DNA from: Acarospora socialis
Taxonomy: Eukaryota; Ascomycota; Lecanoromycetes; Acarosporales; Acarosporaceae
Assembly: GCA_025617375.2 (NCBI GenBank)
Contig: JAMYGW020000012.1
Location: forward strand, 682,001 to 746,000
Reading direction: 5' to 3'
Length of the DNA stretch: 64,000 nucleotides
A program made the position numbers and the translations under genes. Positions within the stretch are counted from its first letter, which is position 1, and every line of letters begins with the position of its first letter. Under the pieces are notes generated by a model, which saw nothing but the letters and a program-made list of their open reading frames with translations, searched no databases and had not been told where the DNA came from. Shown here piece after piece: positions 46,305 through 58,237 of this stretch.

Positions 46305-47120
46305 CTAAACCTTCTTCACCGGCACCCGCCTCCACATCCCCACATGCTCCACCCCATCCTCCACCCACACGCCCATCCCTTCATCCCGCACGAACCCATG
46401 CCCCACCCACATCCTCTCCACCCCGACCTGCGCATGCACCAGCACCAGCCCATTCCACCGCTCATCGCGCTCCGCCTCGCCGGTCGCCATCTTGCGCGCC
46501 TCCCGCGCCGTCGGGTCCGCCACCGGCATGACCTGCTCCGGGTGCTTGCCGGCCCACTCGAGTGCCGAGTTGATCAGCAGCCTGGCGAGGCCGAGACGAC
46601 GGTAGGGTTTCAGCACGGCAAGCCGGGTGAGCTTGATGTAGGATTCGTTGCCGGAGCGCACGGGGGCGGTGGGGTTCTGGCTGCCACCGGTAGCAGCATG
46701 GCCGTCTTCCGGTCGAAGGTCACTTGAGTGTTCCGCCCTTTTCCCATCTCCCTCCGCCGGGCTTCCCCCGCCAGATGGTCCGGCATTGGGGTGTGGAGCT
46801 TCGTGTGGCGGCGGAACCAGCCGTATGGTCCCGACCGGCACCCTGCTGGCCTCCGAGCTCCGTCGACCGTCGGAGGTCGTGTGCGTGGTGCTCGAGACGG
46901 AGGCGTATACGACCCAGTGGAAGCTGCGGGCGTCGTCGTCGTCGAACTCGTGGGGCAGCGGAAAGGATTGCTCGTGCACGAAGACGTCTTCGCGGATGGA
47001 CATGGCTTCTGTGAAGATAGAGGGGATGGTTTCGTCTTGGGCGGTGGAGGCGGCATTGCGGTTGTAGGAGGAGAGGGTGGGCCCGGGGGGTGGGAGGAGG
47101 GTGATGAATTCGGTGGACAT
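46305..47120 (-). CDS. GNAT-family N-acetyltransferase
   Basis: Acetyl-CoA-dependent transferase; the substrate is not evident. Single exon, 271 residues. The GNAT core includes IREDVFVHEQSFPL at the N-terminus and PVGTIRLVPPP. The acetyl-CoA segment is YIKLTRLAVLKPYRRLGLARLLINSALEWA, with the R/Q-x-x-G-x-G/A pyrophosphate loop as RRLGLA, then MWVGHGFVRDEGMGVWVEDGVEHVGM. This YP/ElaA-like arrangement with the late GF..EG..F/W signature occurs in Gna1-like fungal GNAT proteins. A Gly/Pro/Asp-rich insertion separates beta strands in the middle. Convergent with the endonuclease gene, 162 bases apart. Confidence 0.85.
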   Translation of the reverse strand: MSTEFITLLPPPGPTLSSYNRNAASTAQDETIPSIFTEAMSIREDVFVHEQSFPLPHEFDDDDARSFHWVVYASVSSTTHTTSDGRRSSEASRVPVGTIRLVPPPHEAPHPNAGPSGGGSPAEGDGKRAEHSSDLRPEDGHAATGGSQNPTAPVRSGNESYIKLTRLAVLKPYRRLGLARLLINSALEWAGKHPEQVMPVADPTAREARKMATGEAERDERWNGLVLVHAQVGVERMWVGHGFVRDEGMGVWVEDGVEHVGMWRRVPVKKV

Positions 47121-48163
47121 GGTTGTGAGTGGATTGGGCGTGGAGGGGTTGATGGATGCTCTGGTTCTGTCAGACGGAAAGGTTCGTGAGATTGAATTAG
47201 CAACTGGTACTAGCTTTGTTGAGGTCTTGCTGGAAATGAAAACTCAGATCATGGCATAGGGGATTTATAGAGAGGAGAGTGAGCGATTTTATTCAACAGA
47301 GAGCCAAGACTCGCAATGACGCGTGTTGTGTTACTCATACAGTGAATCAGGTGGTGCAATCAGGATACCAGCATCCTTGAGGATAGCATGATCATTCGCG
47401 CGATCCAGAAGACATCAATGTGTGATTGTATTGTACGAGTAGTATGGAGGTCACTTCCTCAAAACGTTAAGGTACAGTGATCGACGCCTGACAGCTGTTG
47501 TCGTTCCGGTCTCCGTTTCCCGCTCCCGCCTCCGAGAGGGCCCTGCATATGTATGTTCCCCAAGTGGGTGGCATCACCTTACTGTAAATAATTACCCAGC
47601 AGCAGCTCACCGGCCGCTCAGAGGTGCCTTTCCCCTCTCTTAGTAAATGTAGGGGATAGTAAGTTTTTTATCCATGCCTGCAGTTTAAGATGGAATTCCT
47701 TGATAAGGAAAACGCCAAAGAGATTGAGAAAGTATGCATTGCAGCCAGCTTGCACTTAACAGGGGAATTTCAGATCCTCAGTCTAATGCCCTCCTAAGCC
47801 GATTCAGTCACTTCTTCCTCATCATCAGCGCTCTACCCACCGAGCTAAAGTTGCCGGAGGATGGTTGGGTCACATGATAATCATCGTCCTCCTTACCCAG
47901 CATTGAAGCTGTAGATTTCACATTACAATGTCATATGTGAGACTTGAGAGCGTCGTGTATCTGCGCTGAGATCCAACACATATCGTTTATATACAATATC
48001 TACTAGCTTCCCAAGTCTGCTGGAGCCCTACCTAACATCTACAGAGAGTCTATACATGCCCTCAAACGCCGCTCGGTGAATCCGCCATCAACACCCTCGC
48101 CATGACGCATCACTGTCCGCCGGAAGGTGCCTGTTGCAGTACCGACGAGTCAAAGAAGAAAGA
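47121..48163. other. 1-kb intergenic
   Basis: Upstream of the GNAT gene and downstream of the histidine kinase. A TATAAA on the minus strand lies at 47264-47269, about 145 bases before the GNAT ATG. A tRNA-like D-arm (TAGCTCGGTGGGTAGAGC, minus strand, about 47833-47850) is present but the rest of a tRNA cannot be folded. Confidence 0.45.
47264..47269 (-). promoter_or_regulatory. TATA box candidate for the GNAT gene
   Basis: TATAAA on the minus strand about 145 bases upstream of the GNAT start codon, a plausible core-promoter distance with a short leader. Motif-only call. Confidence 0.3.
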
Positions 48164-51100
48164 TCAAGTCCCCCCATTAGCTTCCCAATTATCCAACAAC
48201 CTACCCACCTCCTTAAACGACACCGGTTTGGTCATGAAGAGATCGACCCCACTGGTGAAGGCCTCGGACTGATCCCTTCCCGAAGCCAATCCGGTCAAGG
48301 CGATGATGAGCGCTGGACGATGGCTATTCTCGGGAGACAGGCTCTGGCGTGAATCTTCGATTTGGCGGATCGCGCGTGTGGCTTCGAAGCCGTTGAGTAC
48401 GGGCATGGAGATATCTGGCACACTGTGAGTGACTACCGGCGAAAGTAGGGATAGGAGTAATGTACCCATGAAGATGATGTCGTAGCCGTCGCTTTGCCCA
48501 TACGCCCGTACGGCTTCTCCTCCGTCGTCTGCGGAATCTACCAAGCTGTAATGTCGCTTCCGCATATATGTTTGCAGAAGTCGGAGGTTGATCTTGTTGT
48601 CATCTACGAGCAGGATTCGCGGAGGCGGCTTCTCCTGCTTAGACTCGGTTTCAGAAGGTTGGGACTCCTTTGGTGGCTCCGAAGTCGAGGCGGTTTCGGC
48701 ACGCCTGCTTACGGCAGACGTACGGTTGGCGTTGATTTGTGAGATTAGAGGAACCGTCTTCGGTCGAGGGAAATTTCCTTCCTCCGCAAGCATCGTTACC
48801 GTATCGTCACGCGGCAATGGATCGCCAATATGGGGGAAGGGGTAGTCGGTCCGTAAATCTGGAAGTTCAACACCATCTGCTGAGCCCATACCAATTGCCA
48901 ACTGAGCATTGGTGCTTTCTCCGTTTGCCTGCACTTTCCCATCATCTAGGATATTGATCGGAGTTTCATCGTCGTCTGTTTCAATGGTAACCTTTCCAAA
49001 TTCTGGAAGGAAACCTTCGATTCTCGAATCAAAAGATTGCTTTGTGTGCTCTACTCCAACTTGTGGGGTCATTGTCTCCTGATCAGGGTTATTGCGTTTA
49101 TCGAGACAACTGCGTAGAGCGCTCGCTAGCTTGTACGGACCGAACGGCTTCGAAATGAATTCTACGATCCCGTTACTGCCTTCCCAAGAGCAGCTTTGCC
49201 CACGGCGGGTAGTGTTAGTACAGAGGCAGACCAGGGCGGGGCCCGCGCGCGTTTCAGGTGCAGTTGGATAAGCGGCACGAAAAGCGTCCAGGTGCTCCTC
49301 GTCGACTATGATGATGTCCGCAGAAGATGGATGATCTGACGACGGCGTGACGGCAATGCCATACCAGTCTGTGACATAAGTCGATAAGGTCTTCTCGACC
49401 TGGTGTTCCACAGAAATGCTATGACTGAGATTACTCTCTTGATAGTTTGTATCGAACCCGTATAGAGCAACGGTCGTGTTCTCGACTCGATCTCGTAACA
49501 CCGTGATACAGTCCTGTTGTGGTCGGTTCAAGCTTGCGGAAGAGCTTGGCGTAGAGATTGGCGTTTCCAGGGCTTGACCCCTCATCATCGGTAGGGTGAG
49601 CCGTACTTCAGTTCCCTTTCCCAATTCGCTACGCACGTCGATACTTCCCCCAAGCATGTTGACAATTGAACGCCTTGGGCTGTTAGTACCAGTCTAACTA
49701 CCTGGAGGCCTCTTGAAAAGTGCAGCTTACACAATAGATAGACCTAATCCAGTACCTAGAGCAAAACCATCAGCACCACGAGTCATATACAGCTGATCAA
49801 CTAAGACTCTCATACCTGGGGCTAAGCTGTTCTCCTAAGAATCATCTATGAGCGGCTTTTCGATACAAAGTGAATAGAGAATTTACCTGGGCGAAAGGGG
49901 TATAAAGCCTCGTCCGCAGGTACTCAGGGGATATTCCACGCCCTGTGTCCGTTACTGTAAGGCGAACTGTCGTGGACCTCCCAGTGTTGGCATCTGGAGC
50001 CTCTGTGCTGTTGCTGTGGGTTTCCCCAGTGTCATCGGCTTCGAGACTTACGCGCACCCAACCATGGTCTGTATATTTCAGAGCATTACCTACGAGAAGG
50101 TGGAAATTTGTGTTAACGTTCCAGTGAGAACCAGGTGACACGATGCTTGCAGCGAGGAACTCACCGAGAAGGTTCATGATAACCCGCCGCAGAGCTCCGG
50201 GTTGCGTGGTAAAAATCCAATCGTGCTTCTTGATGTCCAGAATAACTGCCACGCGTTGTTCTTTTGAATCTACTCTCGAAGCAGTAGATTGGCCTCCAAG
50301 AAGTGTTTTATTAGTATTCAAGCCACGGTTGGATAGTTTGCCTCTAGCTCCAGCGGTGACATTCGTTATATCAAGACTCGAATAATCTGCGTAAATCTGA
50401 GCAAATATTAGACTATGCTCGTCTTTAGGGAGTTAGGATTTTTAACATGTCCGGTGAAAACCTGATTCGACATATTAGCAAGGGCGGGATGTGATTTTCT
50501 TCTGACAGGAACTTACACCCTCTACAACCTCTTCGCACACAGCTGCTACATCCGTTTCTGCAACGGTATCAGCTGCTGATCATCTTCCTGTGGGTTGGGT
50601 ACGAACGTGCGTAAATGTTCAATAGCGCCGGCCCACCGGGCTGTGTAGACTTCCTCTGGCTTCTGTACGTCCCCTTACTCGTACTGGCCCGCCTAACCTT
50701 TTGAGCAGCTCGCCAATTCTTTTCGAATGAGTTGATTTTGCTAAAGTCCAACACATGGTTGATTGTGTCCTGGATGATATATCAGCAACGATAACCTCAA
50801 GTGCGAGATCGGCGGAACAAGTACAAGTAATGTTCTGCCGCATGCATCAATGGTGTCAACAAGGCTCTTCTGAAAAGTGTCGCAGTTCGTCTCACCGAGG
50901 AACTCCGCGCTCCCCAGGATGCCATGTAGTGGCGAGCGGAGTTCATGACTAATGCTCCCAATGAAGTCCGACTTGGATTGATCGGAGGCAATGGTATTCA
51001 GGCGGGATATCTCTGCCATTAGACAGTTCCCAAAAGCTATACAAAAACTTAATTCGGATTCGTTACTGAAAATCAGGTTCGAAAAGCTGAAACAGAAAGC

Positions 51101-52774
51101 TCCGGCGTACCACCTTGCGGACCCAGCATCCCAGAGCGGCGTGAACAACAGCTGTCTGACTCCAGGAAAGTGCGCTAGGAGTAACTTTGCCTCTGCTTCG
51201 CGCCGCTTGGCCCGTCGGTCTTCTGGTACTCCCAGACTCTTCGTCGTGCCATTACTGTACTTGTTGTGCTCGTCATCCGATGAAGAGTCTAAAATGCCAA
51301 CATCAAATGACCAGAGTTTTCCTCTGGGATAACGTTTCACGAGGATTGCCAGTGCCTTCTCAGGTAAGGGACTGAAGCCCAGTCTGCTTTTAGCTTCGTC
51401 ACCCTTGTCTGATGATGCGGACCTGGTTGAAAAGCCTAGGATAGGCGCTGTCCGTTCAGATCTGCCTTCGGCCGTCCACGGTGGGATAGACAATGTAAAG
51501 CTGTGTAGTTTTGATGCATACATGTCATTAAAGGCTCCAGGTGAAAGTTTCTCTTCATTTTCCTGCTCATCATCTCCGCCGGAAGACGTTTTTTCGGCAA
51601 TGGACGCTGGAGTACTAAAACCGATAGACGTATCATAATATACAACACCACCGTCTCCTTCTAGCTGTAGAGACTCTCTGAGAAGGTTCGCCGCTCGTGC
51701 AAAGGTAGCGCGGTGGCTATTATCATTCTCTTCGTGGATTCGCCCGGTTTGTGATGCGTTCGACGAAGATGTTGTCTCGATCGCATCACCACCGGATGAA
51801 GTGTTAAGCCCAGTCGCTTGACTTTCATCACTGCTTCGAGGGTTCTGTATCCTGGTACCGTTCATACCTGAGAGCGGTGCTGTTTCAAGACTGTCGCCCT
51901 TGGTAGCATTACTGTCCGCCTCCTTGGTTTTTGTCTCAATGCCTGGAGAGCCGGAATCTTTAGGCAAGTTGTCCAGGCCAGTCACAGCATCACTCAGAGA
52001 AGGATAGCCCTCAACGAAGCGTGCCAATCCACGACTCATGGTTTGACCTCGGCGTCGCTCTTCAGCCTCCCTACCTAGTTCCAAATGCGCCATTATGTTT
52101 CGACTCATGACAGTCATGAAGACTTTTTGTTCCTGAGTCAGATCCGGTCGTATCCGATCGTCAATGACGAATAAGCTACCAATGTTTATGCCGCGGTTTG
52201 TCGTTAATGGAACGCCTGCGTAGTACTTGAAGAACGGAGGACCTGTGACGAACGGGAGTTGATTGAAGCGGGAGTCTTGCGACAGGTCATTGACGACAAA
52301 TGCCGGGTACCCATTGGGAAGGACTGGAAGCTCGACCGTCTTCTCGCACAATCTTCCGCCAGCCGACACAGATGCACATCCAAGCCATAAGCCATCGCCT
52401 TCCTTTTCTGACTTCGAAGTATCTGCAAGGTCCAGAGTCTTCGTTGACTCGGCGATAAAGTATTGCGTCTCACAATCTATCACACTACAGCCAGTCAGTT
52501 TCTCTCACACCCTAAGCCAGGTGATGCGGATCCTGAAGCACCTGATCATAGCCCTCGATGCATTCAGCCGGAGAGCAGTCAATTGAGCGTAGGCCGTCAG
52601 AGCCGTATCGGGTGACGATGCTTGTGAGGAAGACACCGAGGGCGTCCGCGGAGGACAGGTCGGTGCTTGTAGCTGACTGCACGAAGCGGCATCGGGCATT
52701 GGCAGTCTGTGATACTTTGCAAGCTCGTGACTTCTTATCGCACCAGCACGACGAGCTCTTGTGTTATTTGACAT
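48164..52774 (-). CDS. GAF-domain hybrid histidine kinase
   Basis: Two-component hybrid sensor kinase, soluble (no membrane segment). Eleven exons: 52542-52774, 50825-52484, 50607-50769, 50517-50557, 50447-50461, 50165-50396, 49887-50089, 49816-49834, 49731-49755, 48466-49679, 48164-48414. They give 1351 residues with all phases consistent. A GAF domain at about 60-200 includes VVNDLSQDSRFNQLPFV and YYAGVPLTTNRGINIGSLFV. A long Ser-rich linker follows. HisKA has the phospho-His in GSISHELRSPLHGILG (about residue 591). HATPase_c has NLLG joined to NALKYTDHGWVRV (N box), VTDTGRGISPEYL and GTGLGLSIV (G boxes). REC has ILLVDDNKINL, the phospho-acceptor Asp in IIFM joined to DISMPVLNG, and MTKPVSF (Lys). 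Complete kinase and receiver, so probably active. The signal is unknown. Confidence 0.9.
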
Positions 52775-53419
52775 GATTAGAGCAACAGGGAAGCCGCCCC
52801 GTAAAGAAGTATGACTGGTGCCCTGAGAAACGTTGAGCTTGTTCCATGGGACTTATCCAATCAAGCGGGCGTTCGTCACTTCCTGTCCAACCACCGAAAA
52901 TACTTGGCTGTCTGCTTTGGATCGGAGGCAGCGCAATTGAAAGATGTGGAGAATCATGTATAATCTCACACCTCACACCATAAGTTATGAGCGCCGGTTC
53001 ACTTATGCACAATGATGTCGTCCCGTCAAATTGGCACAAAATTTGAGATGTGCAGCCTAACCCTTGTCGCAGATCTTCGCTAAACTGACAGCTAACTGAC
53101 GGCGGATATAAGCCCTCAACGTCCATCCAAACAACTTGTATGCTGTTGACTTTCAGTCTCTTAATGAATAGTAGTTGTTGTAAGCGGTCATATGCAATAA
53201 ATCTCAAGAGCAGCCCCTTCGAGAGGTGACCAGACTACGATTATAATATCATCCGCCTGAACATCAAGCACCGGAGTTAAGCCCAACGCCAAACCCCCCT
53301 TAATTACAGCCTTCCTTCCCAACTCATACCACAGACTAGTAAAGAACACGTTCAAAGCGAGCTTTACACTGGCAACACACCCAAGACCCAGCACCTCCTT
53401 CCATCGGTACGGTAGACCC
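52775..53419. other. intergenic upstream of the histidine kinase
   Basis: Promoter of the kinase and 3' region of PIS1. A 147-codon minus frame (52764-53207) lacks any domain and overlaps the kinase start; judged non-coding. Confidence 0.5.
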
Positions 53420-54443
53420 CTACTCCCTCTTCCTCGGTAAACCCTGCTTCCTCCTCATTTCCAAGTCGCCCTCTGCGAGCCACCGGCTTGCCTTGACGAG
53501 CTGCACGATGTTGAGAAATTGCTTCCCGGCCATGACAGGGAAAGACACCCCAGCGATGATCCACGGCCACGTGCTGTCCATCTTGTTCGCTCTTGCTAGC
53601 TCGAGTGCTCCAGCGCTGTACGGACTGGCGAAGAGCATAGAGGGTACCGGATGAGCGGGGTTGCCGGGCTGCGCCGAGGAGCCGGGAGTGTTGGGCAGAG
53701 GTTGGAGGAGGGATGGCGAGAGGATAGGCGAAGAGAAGGATAGGAGGTAGAGCGCGATGAAGAAAATCTCATTGAATGCGCAGAAGAGGAATAGAACGGT
53801 CTACATGTGGTCAGATTATAGAGGAGAGTTTGATCTTCTAGTTCCGCGTACCTTGTTATTGTAGTAGAGATACAGAAGTCGGCTTCTGCTCTGATCGATC
53901 TTCTTGTGGCTCTGTCCCGATCCAGCCATGGTCAGGGTCGCGTACATGTGCATGTAATGGCTCGCCAGATCTAGACTGATGAGGCCTTGGAACAACAGCG
54001 ACCATCTCGGCCATGCGGAACTCAGAAAGACCAAGAGACAGGCTGTTGTGCAGCGATCTGTAACCATGTCGAGCACAGCTCCGAATCTGGTGGATTGCTC
54101 AAAACGCCGTGCCGCGACCCCATCGAGTGCATCCAGTAGACAGGAGATGCTGTAGAGGAGGGAGCATGTTCGAGGATGAAGGGGCATGTAGTAGAGGGAT
54201 GCGACAGCAAGGACGATACGAGAGTACCCTAAGTAAGTATCAGCCGTGCGCTCCAAGCTTCCTGCGGTTTCGGAAATGCGAACCGATCAGATTAGGATAG
54301 AACAGAAAGATGTTCTCCTCTGACGCCGCGTCATTGCGGTCTCTTACCGGTCGGTGGACCTTGCCATTGCCGTTCATCAGGTGCTGAGTGTCTCCATTCA
54401 ACGATTTCTCCGCGAGCGGCTTCCTCGTCCTAGCACCGTTCAT
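53420..54443 (-). CDS. PIS1: phosphatidylinositol synthase (CDP-diacylglycerol-inositol 3-phosphatidyltransferase)
   Basis: ER membrane enzyme making phosphatidylinositol from CDP-diacylglycerol and inositol. Exons 54284-54443, 53852-54228 and 53420-53800 give 305 residues. ENIFLFYPNLIG joined across intron 1 to YSRIVLAVASLYYMPLHP is the conserved N-terminal membrane entry of Pis1. The CDP-alcohol phosphatidyltransferase motif D-G-x2-A-R-x8-G-x3-D-x3-D is intact as DGVAARRFEQSTRFGAVLDM followed by VTD. Further segments are SLDLASHYMHMYATL, and after intron 2 TVLFLFCAFNEIFFIALYLL. The C-terminus has a Pro/Ser loop, another membrane segment (WPWIIAGVSFPVMAGKQ) and a basic tail. Product feeds Gpi3 and inositol sphingolipids, both represented by genes nearby. 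Confidence 0.95.
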
Positions 54444-55185
54444 TGCAGAGCCTCCTTTTTCTACTTTGACCTCCGCTTAAGCTGCCCTGTTAGGAATTCT
54501 CCGTCCAAGTTCGCAAGCCTTTCTTCTTCGTCACGATTACAGAAGCGCTATTGCCGTACTGACAGAAGGAAGTTGCCTTGTTGAGAGCTGCAGGTTAGCT
54601 ATATACTCAGTGAGTTGTTTGCTGATAGCTTGATGTAACTTCCATGGACTGCCCTTTGCCTTTCTTGATGCCACATCAGAGAGACGGTACTCGTACCTGG
54701 TTTTAGCCAAACGACCTTCCAGTGTATTTCACGAGTGTACGTTGTCGTTGAGTTTGAGAATCGAGAGAGTCATCTATGTTGGGGCTGCCTAGGACGGACA
54801 ACAATCCAGAGGGTAAAATAAGTTCCGATAAGGCGATAAGGCACCAGCTGCAAGAATTCCCTGACTCCGAAATTGGATTTTACTACGAATATTTCCTCTT
54901 GGAATCAAAGATTGTAAAAAGAGCTGTGTATAGGGTAGAAGTGCTGAGAAGATGGGCTGTTATTATCGCGCTGTTCAAATTCTCCGATATCTATCTTTCT
55001 ACGCATAATTATCATAATAAGGTACGAGTACGAGACCGCAATATATATTACAGCCGGCCAAAATCATTACCGGGGCTCGGCAGTTGAAGACCGCCGAAAG
55101 TGATTTCTAAGGTATCGTCAAGTCACCTTAAGGTAACCACCTTTGTTGCAGTACGATTTGTTGATACATGGTCACGCCGATCAAG
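54444..55185. other. intergenic with a second ACCTTAAGGT palindrome
   Basis: Upstream of PIS1. The palindrome ACCTTAAGGT at 55125-55134, flanked by AAGGTA and AACCACCTT, repeats the element seen at 6364. A 103-codon plus frame at 54776 has no domain. Confidence 0.5.
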
Positions 55186-56126
55186 CTAGAAATATCGTAG
55201 AAAAGAAGATTGAGTTGGACTAGATGTTGGGAGAGCTACGATTGAGGAATGGTGTCTCGTCTCTCGCAGGAGCTTCCACGTCAACCAGCCTCGCGCTGCT
55301 CTTACGATAGTCAAGCGACCTGCAGCCCTCTGCTCCTCCTCCTCCTCCTCCTCCACCCAGTCATCCTTCCTGGTCTGACCCAAACACCTACACAACCGAC
55401 TCAACGTGCGCTCGATGTCCTTGACCGCCGCGCTGGAAACCACGCGGCCTTCGAAGCAGAAAGTCTTATGCCTCAGCGTTCCGCCAATCCACCAGCGCAG
55501 AGAGCTCAATGTCCGAACAACAATAACCAGGATCTGGCTGACAGGATTTGAAGTAGATTTGGTTCTGAGTGTGCCGTCATCGTTCTGGTATTCACGCGTA
55601 GAATCTAACAGCAACGCAGTTGTACGGAACCCTGTCAGGAGGTCCGTAATTCATGAATCGCTGAGTTGCTGCTGCAGTACAGCGAGGCCGTCCCGGTCAG
55701 GGTCGGATATCAGAATGCCTCCCCGGCGTTGTTCTCTTCGACCAGTATCCATCTGGCTGGTGGAGTATTGAGAGGGAGTGTCATGTGAGAAGAGAGGTAT
55801 CCGTGTGCGCCGTGATAGCAATCGAGCATGAGGACGACCCTTTTGACGATGCCTGACCAGTCGTCGTCAAGATCGCACAGAAGCTTGCCCGATACATCTA
55901 CCTGGTCTTCGATGCCTGATTCTGCACCAAAGATCGAGTCCTAAATCAGGATGCTTTGTCGGCGGAGGTTCATCGCTATCGGCTTCTTGGTGATGTCCGG
56001 GTAGAGTCGAGAACTCCAATTGTAGCTTCCGATGCTATTGTACATAATTTCGCGCTTGGCTTGCAGCTTTTGCATGACTTCCTCCCTTGTGAATTGTCGG
56101 GAACGCTTCTCCATATTAGAGTCCAT
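55186..56126 (-). pseudogene. decayed protein-coding gene of unknown family
   Basis: A minus-strand protein-like sequence runs from an ATG at 56126 (MDSNMEKRSRQFTREEV) through IFGAESGIEDQVDVSGKLL, VVLMLDCYHGAHGYL, ISDPDRDGLAVLQQQL and YQNDDGTLRTKST to a Glu-rich and Arg-rich tail ending at 55186. About three interruptions (in-frame stops and one frame change) break it, and no usable introns remove them. The stops sit where CAG or CGA codons would fit the context, compatible with C-to-T change such as RIP, but this is weak. The segment LMLDCYHGAHGYL looks constrained; I do not recognise the family. It may alternatively be a rapidly evolving gene with unusual introns. Confidence 0.4.
55331..55355. 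repeat. CTC trinucleotide microsatellite
   Basis: Eight or so CTC units; read on the minus strand they code a Glu run in the tail of the decayed gene. Confidence 0.8.
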
Positions 56127-56286
56127 TGTAAGCTCCTATGGAGCGACTGCTTTCAGTTCGGGAGGTACAGAGTATCTTCGCGTTCCGTAGTGGAGCAATA
56201 GGCTTTACCAATAACAGTAGGGTGACATTTGGTGCTACTGGGGAGCCAAGCCGCCTTTGTAGTCCTTGTCAAAATTGTGATTGTGA

Positions 56287-58237
56287 TCATGTCCGCCGGC
56301 TTCTAGGATCGGTCGCATCCTGCCTTCTCCAGTCGCGTGATTCCTTGGTCCCCATAGAGCCAAGGCCGCCCTCCGATCTTCTCTCCCAGCCACCCAGCCT
56401 GACCACGAGACATGTAGAGTTGTCACCTTCTTTGCTAACTTCTGTAGCAAAGCTCACAACGTCCTTAGCTCCTTGTTCTGGCGTCCTGGCTTCTTTGACA
56501 ATGTCCACAATCTCCTGATCATTCAGTGTGCCGCTGACGCCGTCAGAGACGAGAACAAGAAAGGAGTACTGAGCCGGGCCAAGTTCTACTCGTTTGATCT
56601 CAGGCTCTGCGGACACTCCCAGCCTCTTTGATTGCATATCCCCAAACGCCCTGGTGTTTGCCAATCCGCTCATGCGCTCTTCACCAAAGGAGTCGGTGAC
56701 GAAGCTGGCTGCATACTTCCGCAACCGATTGCCCTCAACAGGTGACGACGGATGATGATTGGTGGTAAGTGGGATTGCTTGGCCAGATGCAGTGGAACAA
56801 AGCAGAATCCGTGTATCGCCGACATGAACCGTAAGCAGAGTTGACGGTGAAGCGGGATGCCAGAAAGGGGTGAGGCTTGGAGTAGAAATCAGCGCAACGC
56901 TACAAGTACTACCTCCCTTGAATCTTTTGGGCCCGCCGATCTGCCCTTTTAACCAACTTGGCTTGCCCAGTATATCTCCCTCATTCAAAGGCCTCTCGGC
57001 TTGGACAGCATCTTCGTCCTTCTTCCCAGCCTGCGCCGATACGAAATCGAGATCTGCTTTGAGGAACGCGTAGGTCATAGCCGTCTCTATTGATGCTTCT
57101 CCACTGTCCTTTTCTGGGCTGCTGGCAATTCGTCCTGACTTTGTTCCTTCATCTTCTGTAGCTTGACGCTGAGCGCCACTGCCAACAGAGAAGTACTCCG
57201 GCTTGAATCTCCGGAAATACCCACCTACCACGTCCTTCCACTTGAGGACCAGTGACCGCTGCAGTTCCTCGGGCTCTGTCTTCTTGGACATCTGCTGTGT
57301 AGTAGTAGCATTGGTAGGGTTTGATGATTGATTGTCGCCTGCAAACATTGGCTGACCACGACTACCCGATTCGAGTCCTTCTCTCTTCAAACTAGATTGG
57401 AGTCCAAATTGCCTGGCCGCGTCTTCAATGTAAGTATGCAAGCCTTCCCTCAGGAAATCACTGCACTCATTGCCCCCATGTCCATCGAATACTCCGAAAT
57501 AGAACACCTGTGGATCTCCACTCGCGCTCTCCGCAGAGGTGCCTTCCCCAGACTGTGCGCCTTTGGTCAACGACATCGGTGACCTCTTGGCAAACGCGGG
57601 GATCTCAATGACCCCAGCTTGATATGTGTCCTCATTGTAAGGCCTCATTCCTCTTGAAAGCGAAACGCCAAAATGATGTTTCGCGCTCCGCAGCGGTATT
57701 CGTACAACGGTCATCTCGCGAGCCAGGCCAGCCATGGGCGGGGGCGCTGCGGGAGACGGACCCGAACCTGGCGTATGCGGTGTGGAAGATGATCGAGGGA
57801 GCTTATGGTGTGGACTTCGAGAATCGGGATGAAGAGAGGACGACGGTAGGTGTGTGACGAAGTAACTGTGGAATTGTCTCTGCTGGTGACCTCCATCGCC
57901 AACCAAGCCCTTGCTTTTACTACGAATTCCGGCATTGTATGAGCGTGCGGTCGAACTAACAGCCTGGGAGTGGCGTTGAGCAAAGCCGCGACTGTGTAAA
58001 GCTCCAACTCTACGGCGTGTGCAACGGCTGGCGCATGCGCTTGACTTGGGTCTTGGTATCTGCTCGTTAAACAAAGTAGGAACGTCTGCAAGGAACAGCG
58101 ATCAGCTTCAGATCCAAGGTTCTGATTCAATGGTAAATACCGTGGAGATCTGCTAGACCACATTGGCCGGCTTTCAGACGGTGCAAGGCGGCGTAAATGC
58201 CGCCACTGAGGGTCCAACTTTGGAACCATCGTGACAT
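56287..58237 (-). CDS. PTC6: mitochondrial PP2C-type protein phosphatase (Ptc6-like)
   Basis: Metal-dependent Ser/Thr phosphatase of the mitochondrial PP2C group. Exons 58141-58237 and 56287-58085 give 631 residues. The long exon has no suitable ATG at its 5' end. A short first exon starting MSRWFQSWTLSGG joins in phase through a 55-base intron and supplies a basic, amphipathic targeting peptide that continues through RCTRRRVGAL and the family-like RQFHSYFVTHLPSSS. Catalytic PP2C motifs are FGVSLSRGMRPYNEDTYQAG (metal Asp), FYFGVFDGHGGNECSDFL (metal Asp-Gly), GGSTCSVALIST, LLTVHVGDTRILLC, LANTRAFGDMQSKRLGV, FLVLVSDGVSGTLNDQEIV (metal Asp) and GDNSTCLVVRL (metal Asp). A large insertion separates the DGHGG and GGSTC motifs. 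Yeast Ptc6 acts on pyruvate dehydrogenase and in mitophagy (family knowledge). Confidence 0.92.
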
